From Eledone cirrhosa (lineage: Eukaryota > Mollusca > Cephalopoda > Octopoda > Eledonidae): a DNA stretch of 64,000 nucleotides. The notes under the pieces are model-generated. The model made no database searches. It worked only from the letters and a program-made list of their open reading frames with translations, and was not told where the DNA came from. Shown in pieces: positions 51,594 through 61,714 of this stretch (positions within the stretch are counted from its first letter, which is position 1; every line of letters begins with the position of its first letter). The DNA is taken from contig OZ024743.1 of the NCBI GenBank assembly GCA_964016885.1, forward strand, positions 172,537,176-172,601,175. Direction: 5' to 3'. The position numbers and the translations under genes are program-made.

Positions 51594-51644
51594 AGTTTAA
51601 GCAAATAATCGCTGCTCTCACCCTTAACGGAATCTTCTGAGACT
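51594..51644 (-). ncRNA. Hammerhead-ribozyme-like motif beside (TA)n
   Basis: On the minus strand: stem I AGTCT (51644-51640) with AAACT (51598-51594), four of five pairs. The core is CAGAAGA and the loop segment TTCCGTTAAGGGT. GAGA stands in place of GAAA. Stem III is AGCA/TGCT, and position 17 is T. The same layout recurs at 60985-61036. It is degenerate. Confidence 0.45.
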
Positions 51645-51739
51645 AAAAAAATCAATCTGTGAACGCCGAGGTAAATATTTCGAAAAACGTTAGACACTAT
51701 ATATATATATACACACACTATATATATATACATATACAC

Positions 51740-51985
51740 ACACAAACACACAGCGTCATAATGTCGTAATGCAGACAGCCAGACATACAGACAGATATTA
51801 TAAGGGCGCAACTTTATATCTATGTCTCTATTTAAAAAGAAAGACTAAGAATTATAGAGACAGATCGCTAAATCGCCTATTGCGGTCCCTAGGGCATTGA
51901 AAATTTGACATTTATTTTGCTCAGAACACTCAATAGGACCATAAGTATTACATGTGTAAAGTTTGAAAACAATCTCCCGTGGTGG
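51740..51985 (-). mobile_element. Helentron-like fragment
   Basis: On the minus strand it shares TTTCAATGCCCTAGGGACCG, CAATAGGCGATTTAGCGATC and CTGTCTGTATGTCTGGCTGT with the element at 57595-58425. It is a partial copy without clear ends. Confidence 0.65.
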
Positions 51986-52168
51986 TGGTGTGTGGGGTGG
52001 GGGGGTTCTGCCATGTATATGAAGAAATAGAAGGCAATAAAATGAAGAAAACAGAAAATAAATAATAAATAGAGAATAAATGGAGAATAAATGGAAAATT
52101 AATGAAAAGTTAATGAAAAAATAATGCCATATACATGGCAGAACCCCACCACCACCACCACCACCAAT
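51972..52168. repeat. G-rich/C-rich palindrome around an AAT-rich spacer
   Basis: The left side has GGTGGTGGTG...GGGGTTCTGCCATGTATATG and the right side CATATACATGGCAGAACCCC followed by (ACC)n. About 35 bases pair. The spacer has repeats of GAATAAATGGA. G runs at about 51980-52008 could form a quadruplex. Confidence 0.65.
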
Positions 52169-52368
52169 TCCTTTGACTGAGGAATGTTCTAACAACTGAC
52201 CAATGAGAGGAGAAGAAGCCCTTTGACGCTGAAATTCGTTTGTTTAAATTCATATGATTCCAGTTCCTCAGTGAAATAACAACCCAACCAGGAACTGGGC
52301 ATATCAGAGTATTGACAAAGTTAAACACCTCAACAACATGTGTACTCGTCTCTACCACACTAATTCGG

Positions 52369-52423
52369 ACTGCCGGAAGAGGTCACAGCCAAAGATGGCT
52401 GTCACCGAAATATATATCGTAGT
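52369..52423 (+). ncRNA. Hammerhead-ribozyme-like motif
   Basis: Stem I is ACTGC (52369-52373) with GTAGT (52419-52423), five pairs including a wobble. The core CGGAAGA is one base from CTGANGA. Stem II is GGTCACAGCC (52381-52390) with GGCTGTCACC (52397-52406), one mismatch. GAAA is at 52407-52410. Stem III is an ATAT run and position 17 is C. Confidence 0.55.
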
Positions 52424-52469
52424 AATAAACGAGGCCAAATTTTAAACATTTGACTTATTTATTTTATTT

Positions 52470-52472
<3 letters not shown>

Positions 52473-52516
<44 letters not shown>
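52473..52516. repeat. (TA)n microsatellite
   Basis: A pure TA run directly upstream of a second SINE type. Confidence 0.95.
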
Positions 52517-52520
<4 letters not shown>

Positions 52521-52690
52521 CTTGAGGTTGTGAGTTCGTTTCCTGGACCGGGCGATGCGTTATGTCCTTGAGCAAGACACTTTATTTCACGTTGCGACCG
52601 ATAGATAGTATTAGCAACTAGAAAGACCGGCACAAACATTGTTTCCTCGGTCCGATTTGACGAAAGTCGATCGATGTGTATGTATGTAAA
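52517..52690 (+). mobile_element. tRNA-derived SINE of a second type, fragment
   Basis: GAGGTTGTGAGTTCGTTTCC carries a B-box-like GAGTTCGTTTCC. It is followed by GGACCGGGCGATGCG and GAGCAAGACACTTTATTTCA, text that recurs in molluscan SINEs as far as I recall. The A-box half is lost into the (TA)n tract. Confidence 0.6.
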
Positions 52691-53499
52691 AGATAAACAG
52701 AAATAACAACACAATCAGTACTGTATATGGAAGGAATATATTGAAATAGCAGGGAGAGGGTCTTAAAGTTTCGGACTGAGTGTATACATTTATAAATACA
52801 TATTTAATTTATTACATATATATATACAAAACATTCATATATTCAGTGGCGCACTGGGTCTAAACACATTGGTTGCCAGGAGATAAAGGAGGCCCACTCA
52901 TATATAGAATGCTATCATTTAGTTTTTATAATGAATGAATAACATTTTCAAAAGTGAAAACAAAACATTGCAATCAAATTTTTGCGGGGAAAATGATTAT
53001 TTGTTTACTAATTATTGTGTATATATACTGTATATATTACTGGAAGTATACAGTAATACTAAATGTTAATACAGAATATTATAATTGAATTTTTAAATAA
53101 TTGTGAATGTATAGTATACTGTTATTTAGAGTAGAGTATATCAAGTGACCGCTCTTAACATCTCCAGTAAAAAGTATACACATCTAAAGAATTTCAATAA
53201 TGACCTTTGGTCTTTCACACTCACTCAATATATATATCTCTGGGAGTGTGTGTATATGTGTACATGTGTATATATAGATAGATAGATATATATGTATACA
53301 TACATGTTTTCAAATTGTACAAACATTATTTGGCGACTCATTCTCACTAGAGACTTTAGACTGAAGAACTGACCTCTAATTGATTTTACATATGTCTTTT
53401 GGCCAACAGCTCGTGTGTATGTGTAAGCATATATATGTCCCAAGGCTCTGATACAATCAACACCATAAACACAGAGCTGGCATATCTAAGAACTGACTA
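52691..53499. other. AT-rich stretch without recognisable gene
   Basis: It holds short TA and GT runs (53226-53300) and no protein frame that I recognise. Confidence 0.5.
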
Positions 53500-53535
53500 A
53501 CTGCCTGATGAGGTCAGCGAAATATATATAGCAGT
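53500..53535 (+). ncRNA. Hammerhead ribozyme candidate, perfect core, very short stem II
   Basis: Stem I is ACTGC (53500-53504) with GCAGT (53531-53535), five perfect pairs. The core CTGATGA is at 53505-53511 and GAAA at 53519-53522. Stem II is reduced to GGTCAGC (53512-53518). Stem III is an ATATATAT run, and position 17 is A. It may be a deletion derivative of the type at 52369-52423. Confidence 0.55.
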
Positions 53536-54073
53536 AAATAAAGGATTATGAGTTCATGCAATTGATTTATGTTTCGTCACTATATATATATATATGCGTG
53601 TGTATGTGTCTATGTATGTATTATGTATGTATTATGTATGCATGCATGAATGAATACAGTAAGCCAGTGACTCTAACTGTTAGCGCTATCATATATGTAG
53701 TGACCTACGTTCCGAGGGCTCATGGATACATTCTCCGTGCGTTGTTTGGCTCAGTTCAGCCAATCGCCTCCAGCGTAGGAGAATGTATCTCGACACGCCC
53801 TGAGAGAAAAATTGCCGCGGTGATTCAGAAATATTTCTCTTGCTGCTTGGGACTCTGAGAAATGAACACGCGACCATGTAACGGTGAGATTTGCACTTTG
53901 GCCTGTCGGCCTTCCTTGGGCCTGGTACAATGCCACATCCTTTTTATAACCTTTATATTGTTAACTTTAATTATCCAATTCAACAAACATTTACTTTGTG
54001 GATAACTTTGTCTCTTTCTCACTACAACAAATAAACTTACATTCATCATAATTATCCGTAGAAACAATTATTA
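53536..54073. other. Unassigned sequence
   Basis: A short TA run (53581-53595) and an inverted pair (ATACATTCTCC at 53727, GGAGAATGTAT at 53778) are visible. No gene is recognised. Confidence 0.45.
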
Positions 54074-54257
54074 TATTGGCAGTATCGGTAGAGGGTCGGA
54101 CACCATGCTTTGACGCATAGAGTTACAGCCCTTCCATACTGAGTTCAAATTCCGCCAAGGTTAACTTTGCCTTTCATCCTTACGGGGTCGATAAAATAAA
54201 CTACCAGTAATGCACTGGGTAATTGCTGGCCTTGTGCCAAAAGTAGAAACAATTATT
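54074..54257 (+). mobile_element. Ceph-SINE-type SINE, full length
   Basis: It runs from ATTGGCAGTATCGGTAGAGG through GAGTTCAAATTCCGCC to CTTGTGCCAAAAGTAGAAAC and AATTATTA. The 5' flank (GTAGAAACAATTATTATAT, 54059-54077) repeats the SINE's own tail plus flank (54244-54262), so target and tail shared about 15 bases. Confidence 0.9.
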
Positions 54258-55791
54258 ATATCTTTCTGCTAAAATGGTGAGTCTTGGTGATATCTATTAT
54301 TATAAACTACTGCTAAAAATGGTGCCTCCGACGGAGGAAAATTAGCAGTATTTAAAAAAACTTTCAACACGAGGAAATTAGTTTCAAAATGGCTATCACC
54401 AAGTCCTCCACTACCAACAACAGCAGCAGCAGCGACAACATTGGTTAACCACTAACCATAAACAACGGAATAACTATGTGGCAACTTCTTCGTTGGAACA
54501 AAACGAACACAAAAAAATTCTATTCCCACCTCACGTGGTGACAACGTTCAAATGCTTCTCACTTGGCTGTTTACACTTTCGCTATATCTTACTACGAACC
54601 ATTCATTAAATTGGACTCTTTCATTTTCGAACATGATATTTCTTTTTCTGAAAATTACACCTTGTGTCTTTCTCGTTCAGCCAAGCTTTTGTTTAAGACC
54701 AACAACCAATATGGCGACTGTTGCCTTCCTCTTTCATTTTCGAGCAGCCATCTTGTCTTCTTCGTTTCGTCATTTTCACGCGCGGCGGATTTTACCAACA
54801 CACTCATTGCTATTCATCTCAAAGAATAGTTCGGCCACGAGCTACTTTATTAATGCCAGTAAAAAAATTGCGACACCTTGCGTCGTAAATTGACGTCACT
54901 TGCTGGGCATTTTTATGCACGTTCGTTCTGCGGTCAGCTACTTAAAACTTATCTGGACTCACTCAGATCAACAACCGCTCATCTGGACTTACTCAGATCA
55001 CAGCTCTCAACTGTTTCTTTTTTTCAACATTGACCAACACATCTTGGCTGAAATTTCTGGAAAAAAATTTTGCGCGCTCTTCTTTTGGGATCTTCTAACT
55101 CTGAACGAGTTGTTTCCCTTGGAACAACTTTAAAAGGCTGCGAGAGCGAACAACCACTTAAAAAACAATTCTTTCTTTCTTTTTTTTTTACAGGCAATGT
55201 TTGGACATTTATTTCTTTTAAACTGTATAATATGAAAATTCATTTTTTTTTCTCTATCATTGTATATATGACTGCAGGCACACATTTTATTTGCTGTATT
55301 ACATGCCTCCATATGCACACACATTTCTTTGTCACACACCAACATGTTGTTGTCTATAGTATATGATCTTCAAGCGCCGTAATATTCTGCGAGATCCCTT
55401 TTCACCTGGTGGAGGTACCAAAACATGCTGTCGACACTTGCAGCTTAATTCACCTGCACCGCAACACGAGAATGCTAATTGCAGCGGGATTCAAACAGTT
55501 TCGCTTCTCGTTGCACACTCATCGTCCTATAGCATAACAACCTCCATCTTGTTACTTTACCCGACTAACAGGGAAAACAACAAATGGAACTGGACCAGTC
55601 AGCATTTCCACCATTTCTCCTATGGATTCACCAGAATTATGGAATTACCGCTTCAACTGCTACCCACCTACAGATTCAACTTACTTTTTTCTTTTCAAAG
55701 CAACTAGCTATTTTTTCCTGGCTGCCTAGCACTTCCGGCAATTCATCTGGGAGGCCGACAATTTCTCGCCTACCCATCATCTTCTTGCAAG
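54258..55791. other. Unassigned sequence, possible solo LTR or old repeat
   Basis: Overlapping open frames at 54552-54893, 54900-55133 and 55363-55868 show no domain that I recognise. A direct pair (ATCTGGACTCACTCAGATCA and ATCTGGACTTACTCAGATCA) occurs near 54953 and 54980. The composition differs from the flanking TA-rich DNA. Confidence 0.4.
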
Positions 55792-55900
55792 CTCTGCTAA
55801 AACATTTACCATCACAGCTCCAGCTATACAGCTCTGGTATAACATTTACCATAACAGCTCTGGTATAACACTTACCATAACAGATATACAGCTCTGGTAA
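55792..55900. repeat. Minisatellite, unit CAGCTCTGGTATAACATTTACCATAA
   Basis: Three to four degenerate copies of a unit of about 25 bp occur, built of CAGCTCTGGTA and ACATTTACCAT blocks. Confidence 0.75.
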
Positions 55901-56126
55901 CGCATGAACAGCACCATCATTGACAACAGCTACTGGTAAAACAATGTATTTCTAAGCACTCTTTGGTTATTCCTATAACTATATATATATATATATATAT
56001 GAAGATAGATATAGAATATTCGAAAATATTCTGTATGTTTATAATAAACATTTTGAAGACCTAATCGCTATAGAATAGAATACGTCACGTATTACAATTT
56101 ATAGATTCTCGATAAAAGCAAGGGAA

Positions 56127-56169
56127 GTAACCTACGCGTTTCATTCTTATTAGAAATCTTCAGGATTAC
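56127..56169 (-). ncRNA. Hammerhead ribozyme candidate, tandem unit 1
   Basis: On the minus strand: stem I GTAATC (56169-56164) with GGTTAC (56132-56127), six pairs including one wobble. The core CTGAAGA (56163-56157) fits CUGANGA exactly. Stem II is TTCT-AATA-AGAA with a T-T mismatch at its base. GAAA is at 56142-56139. Stem III is the self-complementary ACGCGT (56139-56134). The cleavage-position base is A (56133), preceded by GT. Confidence 0.65.
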
Positions 56170-56436
56170 ATATCCAGTGCTTTTATCGAGAATGACACAG
56201 CTAGAGACTTATAGAATACTTAGCTGTGTAAAGGAACTGGTTTGAAAGAGCGGTTGCCGGTCCGGCAGAAATTAGAAATTGGATTAAATGCTCTGAAATA
56301 GCGATATATATGTGAAGATAGATATAGAATATTCGAAAATATTCTGTATGTTTATAATAAACATTTTGAAGACCTAATCGCTATAGAATAGAATACGTCA
56401 CGTATTACAATTAGATTCTCGATAAAAGCAAGGGAA

Positions 56437-56479
56437 GTAACCTACGCGTTTCATTCTTATTAGAAATCTTCAGGATTAC
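56437..56479 (-). ncRNA. Hammerhead ribozyme candidate, tandem unit 2
   Basis: It is identical in every stem and core position to the motif at 56127-56169, 310 bp away. Confidence 0.65.
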
Positions 56480-57079
56480 ATATCCAGTGCTTTTATCGAG
56501 AATGACACAGCTAGAGACTTATAGAATACTTAGCTGTGTAAAGGAACTGGTTTGAAAGAGCGGTTGTCGGTCCGGCAGAAATTAGAAATTGGATTAAATG
56601 CTCTGAAATAGCGATATATATGTGAAGATAGATATAGAATATTCGAAAATATTCTGTATGTTTATAATAAACATTTTGAAGACCTAATCGCTATAGAATA
56701 GAATACGTCACGTATTACAATTAGATTCTCGATAAAAGCAATCCTCAGATATGCCTCGGTATGTAAGCTTTCTCTGATTTTGTGCAGTAGATTGTTATAT
56801 TCAGCATATTCTAACAACGTGATATTCTGCGTTCCCTCATTAATTTCTCCCACCATTGGTTTATTTCCAAAATAGCGCCTACTCCCATCCGGTCATGTTG
56901 TCGTGTGCATTCATGCTTGAAAGGCTGTCTGTCTGACTTACACAGCCACACTTATTTTAAGTGTTCGTTAGACTATAAGTCTTACTTAGGATGCGTTGTT
57001 GTTGACAGGAGGGGGAGCGTCTACTACTAACTCTGAGCGTCAAAAAAACTACCCGAAAAGGAGAATTGGTCAACATCAT

Positions 57080-57420
57080 TGGATGCTTCCGAAACCACAG
57101 GGGTTTTTTTTCAGAGTTTATCTCTCCTAGAGAGGTGTTGTTACAACAACTGGGGCCTTTCACAATGAAGACCAAGGTCAAAGTGTATACCACATGTACA
57201 GCATTACTGTATGTGTGTGAGACATGGGTTGCCTACAAACGATCAAATCCAGAAACAGCTTTTGTATGGCGAGCTTTGTAAAGTAAAAAGAAACACCCCA
57301 AAGCTCCGAATCAAATATTGTGTAAAGGACTCATTGAAAAAAACTGGTTTGATGGTGGCTTACTGGGACAAAAATTCTAGTAAGAGGAACTTGGTGTGGA
57401 ATGGTAAATGATGGGTCCAT
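57080..57420 (+). pseudogene. Non-LTR RT C-terminal relic
   Basis: One frame reads MKTKVKVYTTCTALLYVCET and then WVAYKR, like the LLYGCETW thumb motif of RTE/CR1-like LINEs. A second frame has RIKYCVKDSLKKTGLMVAYW, like their C-terminal KDxLKxS...W tail. A frameshift near 57270 and a large missing part between them show that it is an old relic. Confidence 0.6.
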
Positions 57421-57594
57421 AATTTTGAGGACTGACACATAGAGCACAAGAAAATCAAACGGTATATGCGTAAGCAATGCCCTGGTGTATCTCTTGAAAC
57501 AATCGGTGTATCTTACACTTCATTAACCTCCTACCACAACAAACACCAGACGCACACCCAAATTCATCTTTAATATAGAAAATTGTTGAAGTTA

Positions 57595-58425
57595 TCTATA
57601 TATATAAAACTGAGGATGTTTATCTGTGTGTATGTGAGTTTGAATCCCTAAAACTCGAGAAGCACCCAACCGACCGTTTTCAAACTTTACACATGTAATA
57701 CTTATGCTTCAGGGAGTGTTCTGAGCAAAAGAAATTTTTAATTTTCAATGCCCTAGGGACCGCAATAGGCGATTTAGCGATCTCTCTCTATAATTCTTAG
57801 TCTTTCTCTTTTTAGATAGATACATATATATAACGTCGCGTCCTTATAATATCTGTCTGTATGTCTGGCTGTCTGCATTACGTCACTTCCCTGAGGATGT
57901 CTGTCTGTGTGTGTGTCTGTGAGTTCGAATCCCTAAAACTCGAGAAGTACCCAACCGACTTTTTACAAACTTTACATGTGTATTACTTATGTTTCAGGGA
58001 GTGTTATGCACATAAAACATTCGTCAGACCGATTTCCTTGAAATTGTAACTATGTCTCTTCATACTGTGAGCTAAGAAAATCCAACTTTTTTATGGCCTA
58101 GGGATTGTATTAGGTGAAAAACTTCATTTTTTCAGCTTTTTAGGACTTTTTTGAGGCGTTACGTCTAGTCGATTTTTCCGAAATTTCAAGGCATGTTATG
58201 CACATAAAAAAAATTCATTTTCTTGATCCCCTATGGCCCGCATTAGGTGAAAACCTGTATGTTTCCTGCTTCATCGAGGAAAATCTTAAAGATTATCCAG
58301 CCATCAGAGTATTCGGTTTATTTTCTTTACATATTGTCGAGGCATGCAGTTTTTCCTGATTAGGTCTGTTGGCGGCCCGCGTTCCAAAATACCTTACCCC
58401 GTGCAACGCCAGGTACCACTGCTAG
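57595..58425 (+). mobile_element. Non-autonomous Helentron-like element (831 bp)
   Basis: It starts TCTATATATATAAAACTGAG after an A and ends GTGCAACGCCAGGTACC...GCTAG before a T, the Helitron-type ends without target duplication. It contains two related internal units, each with GAATCCCTAAAACTCGAGAA (57643 and 57931). No Rep or helicase frame is present. Confidence 0.72.
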
Positions 58426-59160
<735 letters not shown>

Positions 59161-59200
59161 TTTTGTTTTGTGTCCATTTATTAAACTATATATATATATA

Positions 59201-59456
59201 GTTATGTAATAAACAACATAAGATAATTATTTCATTTACCAGTGGTTTCTTGAAAGCAAACAAAATTTGCTTTCAGTCATCAGAATGAAAAAATCCTTGT
59301 GTATTTATTGACAGTGGATTTTAAAAACCTTTTTAAAATCCACTGTCAATAAATACACCAGGATTTTTTCATTCTGATGACTGAAAGCAAATTTTGTTTG
59401 CTTTCAAGAAACCACTGGTAAATGAAATAATTATCTTATGTTGTTTATTACATAAC
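59201..59456. repeat. Near-perfect palindrome, 127-bp arms, 2-bp loop
   Basis: The arms 59201-59327 and 59330-59456 are exact inverted copies except for one T/G mismatch near 59298, with CC in the centre. No coding capacity. Transcripts would form a 127-bp duplex. CTGATGA and GAAA occur only 2 bases apart in one orientation, so a broken hammerhead ancestor is possible. Confidence 0.92.
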
Positions 59457-59535
59457 TAATAAGCTCTGTAACCTACATAGAGCACTCTTTTTTCCTGGAC
59501 CTTTCCGACGGAATTACTTCATTTATATATATATA

Positions 59536-59798
59536 AAGAAAATTATTGGGACACGTAAAATAGGGTGAAGCGAGCGAGACATGTAAACAAACATAGATGG
59601 TAATGCAACGGAAAGAGAGGAAGAGAAGATACAAGTCCGTGATATCTATGAACTTAAGCTCGGTGAAATCATAGACGAGATGTAACCAGAGGCATATGAT
59701 CTTTAATGCGAAGAAATACCAATGAAGGTTGGAAGATCACTGATGAAGGACTAATTTTATTCATATGTAACACATGTGCAACCACGGAGCTCGCCATT

Positions 59799-59891
<93 letters not shown>

Positions 59892-60838
59892 CATGAATGA
59901 GATGTGAGCGAGAAAAGGATTTCACACAGGTCAAACGGGAGGAAGTGAGAGAGGGGGAGAAGCAGAGAGTGAGTGAGTGAAAGTGTGAGGAAGAGGCCAG
60001 CTGAGAGAGAGTGACTGGCAGAAGTGGTTAAAAGAAGGTGAGAGATACAGAGAAAAGGGAAGCAGTAAGAAAGAAACAGACAGGTCGCAGCAGGAGGAAA
60101 GAAATATAAATATATGAAAAATGGCGAGCTGCGTGGTTGCACATGGGTTACATATGAATAAAATTAGTCCTTCATCAGTGATCTTCCAACCTTCATTGGT
60201 ATTTCTTCACTTTAAAGATCATATACCTGTGGTTGGTGCGAGCAATAACTAAAGAAAGTTATTGGGACACGTAAAATAGGGTGACGCGAGCGAGACATGT
60301 AAACAAACATATATGGTAATGCAACGAAAAGAGAGGAAGAGAAGAGACAAGTCCGTGATATCTATGAACTTAAGCCAGTCACTCTCTGCCAGTCTCTGCC
60401 AGTCACTGCCAGTCACTCTCTCTCTCAGCTGGCCTCTTCCTCACACTTTCACTCACTCACTCACTCTCTGCTTCTCCCCCTCTCTCACTTCCTCCCGTTT
60501 GACCTGTGTGAAATCCTTTTCTCGCTCACATCTCACCCAGGTCGGATGGTCTTTACCTCTCGTCTATGATTTCACCGAGCTTAAGTTCATGGATATCACG
60601 GACTTGTCTCTTCTCTTCCTCTCTTTTCGTTGCATTACCATATATGTTTGTTTACATGTCTCGCTCGCTTCACCCTATTTTACGTGTCCCAATAACTTTC
60701 TTTAGTTATTGCTCGCACTAACCAGAGGTATATGATCTTTAATGCGAAGAAATACCAATGAAGGTTGGAAGATCACTGATGAAGGACTAATTTTATTCAT
60801 ATGTAACACATGTGCAACCACGGAGCTCGCCATTTTTC
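59536..60838. repeat. Nested inverted and direct repeat cluster (units X, Y, Z)
   Basis: Unit X (TTATTGGGACACGTAAAATA...ATGCAACG) lies at 59545 (+), 60257 (+) and 60565-60700 (-). Unit Y (TCTTTAATGCGAAGAAATAC...CTCGCCATTTTTCATAT) lies at 59700 (+), 60115-60225 (-) and 60738 (+). Unit Z (GAGATGTGAGCGAGAAAAGG...GTGACTGGCAG) lies at 59899 (+) and 60375-60535 (-). Long (TA)n tracts sit next to both plus copies of Y. Confidence 0.8.
59805..59890. repeat. (TA)n microsatellite
   Basis: It follows CTCGCCATTTTTCA of unit Y. Confidence 0.95.
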
Positions 60839-60976
<138 letters not shown>

Positions 60977-60984
60977 CAGATTAA

Positions 60985-61036
60985 AGTTTAAGCAAAGAAT
61001 CGGTGCTTTCACCCTTAACGGGATCTTCTTGAAACT
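60985..61036 (-). ncRNA. Hammerhead-ribozyme-like motif beside (TA)n
   Basis: On the minus strand: stem I AGTTT (61036-61032) with AAACT (60989-60985), five perfect pairs. The core is CAAGAAGA, one base too long. The stem II region is TCCC-GTTAA-GGGT. GAAA is at 61010-61007, stem III AGCA/TGCT, and position 17 is T. It belongs to the same family as 51594-51644. Confidence 0.5.
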
Positions 61037-61116
61037 CTTATCGAGCCCTCTTTGGATTTTAGTCTTCAAATTTATTATTATTACTGTATATATATATAGT
61101 TTAATAAATCAACAGA

Positions 61117-61117
61117 G

Positions 61118-61177
<60 letters not shown>
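61117..61177. repeat. (TA)n microsatellite
   Basis: A pure TA run leading into a palindrome. Confidence 0.95.
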
Positions 61178-61181
<4 letters not shown>

Positions 61182-61185
61182 TTGG

Positions 61186-61617
61186 TGCTCTGAAATAGCG
61201 ATATATATATGAATGTATATATAGTGTATTTTGCAATACACTGTATGCTTAATTAAAAGCATTTCGAAGACCTTACGCTATTGTTTTAGAGTAGTGACAG
61301 TCTCTCTTTAAATTTTCAGCAAACATATACATATACATATACGTATACATTCATATATATATCGCTATTTCAGAGCACCAATTCTAATTTTCAATTTCTG
61401 CTTGACCGGCAACATTCATGATTTTCAGCAAACAGGTGGAGTACTTAGCTTTGATAAGTACCAAAAAGTACGAAACAGTGTTCTGTCAGCTTTATCTTCC
61501 CTGTTTGCTGAAAATTTAAAGTAAGTGAGACTGTCATTACTCTAAAACAATAGCGTAAGGTCTTCGAAATGCTTTTAATTAAGCATACAGTCTATTGCAA
61601 AATACACTATATATACA

Positions 61618-61630
<13 letters not shown>
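61186..61630. repeat. Palindrome with 125-bp arms and a hammerhead-like centre
   Basis: Left arm (about 61200-61325) and right arm (about 61500-61625) share ATATATAGTGTATTTTGCAA, AAGCATTTCGAAGACC and TTTAGAGTAATGACAGTCTC-type blocks in inverted order. The GCTCTGAAATAGCGATATAT block is shared with the tandem repeats at 55998-56741, so both belong to one wider family. Confidence 0.75.
61447..61491 (+). ncRNA. Hammerhead-ribozyme-like motif, all three stems paired
   Basis: Stem I is AGCT (61447-61450) with AGCT (61488-61491). Stem II is GTAC (61458-61461) with GTAC (61468-61471). GAAA is at 61472-61475. Stem III is ACAG (61475-61478) with CTGT (61483-61486), and position 17 is C (61487). The core TTGATAA differs from CTGATGA by two transitions, so the fold is kept but activity is probably lost. 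Confidence 0.6.

Positions 61631-61713
<83 letters not shown>
61619..61713. repeat. (TA)n microsatellite, mariner target
   Basis: This TA run was split by mariner M2; its other half is at 62604-62690. Confidence 0.95.

Positions 61714-61714
<1 letters not shown>

Larger units (their letters stand above)
55998..56741 (-). repeat. Tandem 310-bp repeat carrying hammerhead ribozyme motifs (2.4 copies)
   Basis: Units begin at about 55998, 56312 and 56622. The first two are near identical, and the third stops after GATAAAAGCA at 56741. Each full unit contains the same hammerhead-like fold on the minus strand. No protein frame is present. Short tandem repeats with one hammerhead per unit are the hallmark of retrozyme-like elements and PLE terminal repeats. 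Confidence 0.8.

Noticed and set aside
54552..55868. Host gene exons in the overlapping open frames
   Set aside because: The frames are short and overlapping, with no recognisable domain or splice pattern.
59276..59300. Hammerhead ribozyme in the 127-bp palindrome (CTGATGA close to GAAA)
   Set aside because: Only two bases lie between the core and GAAA, and no stem I closes the fold; at best it is a deleted relic.
59706..59900. Tyr-Ile repeat frames here and at 60742-61193 and 61569-61784
   Set aside because: They are translations of (TA)n tracts.
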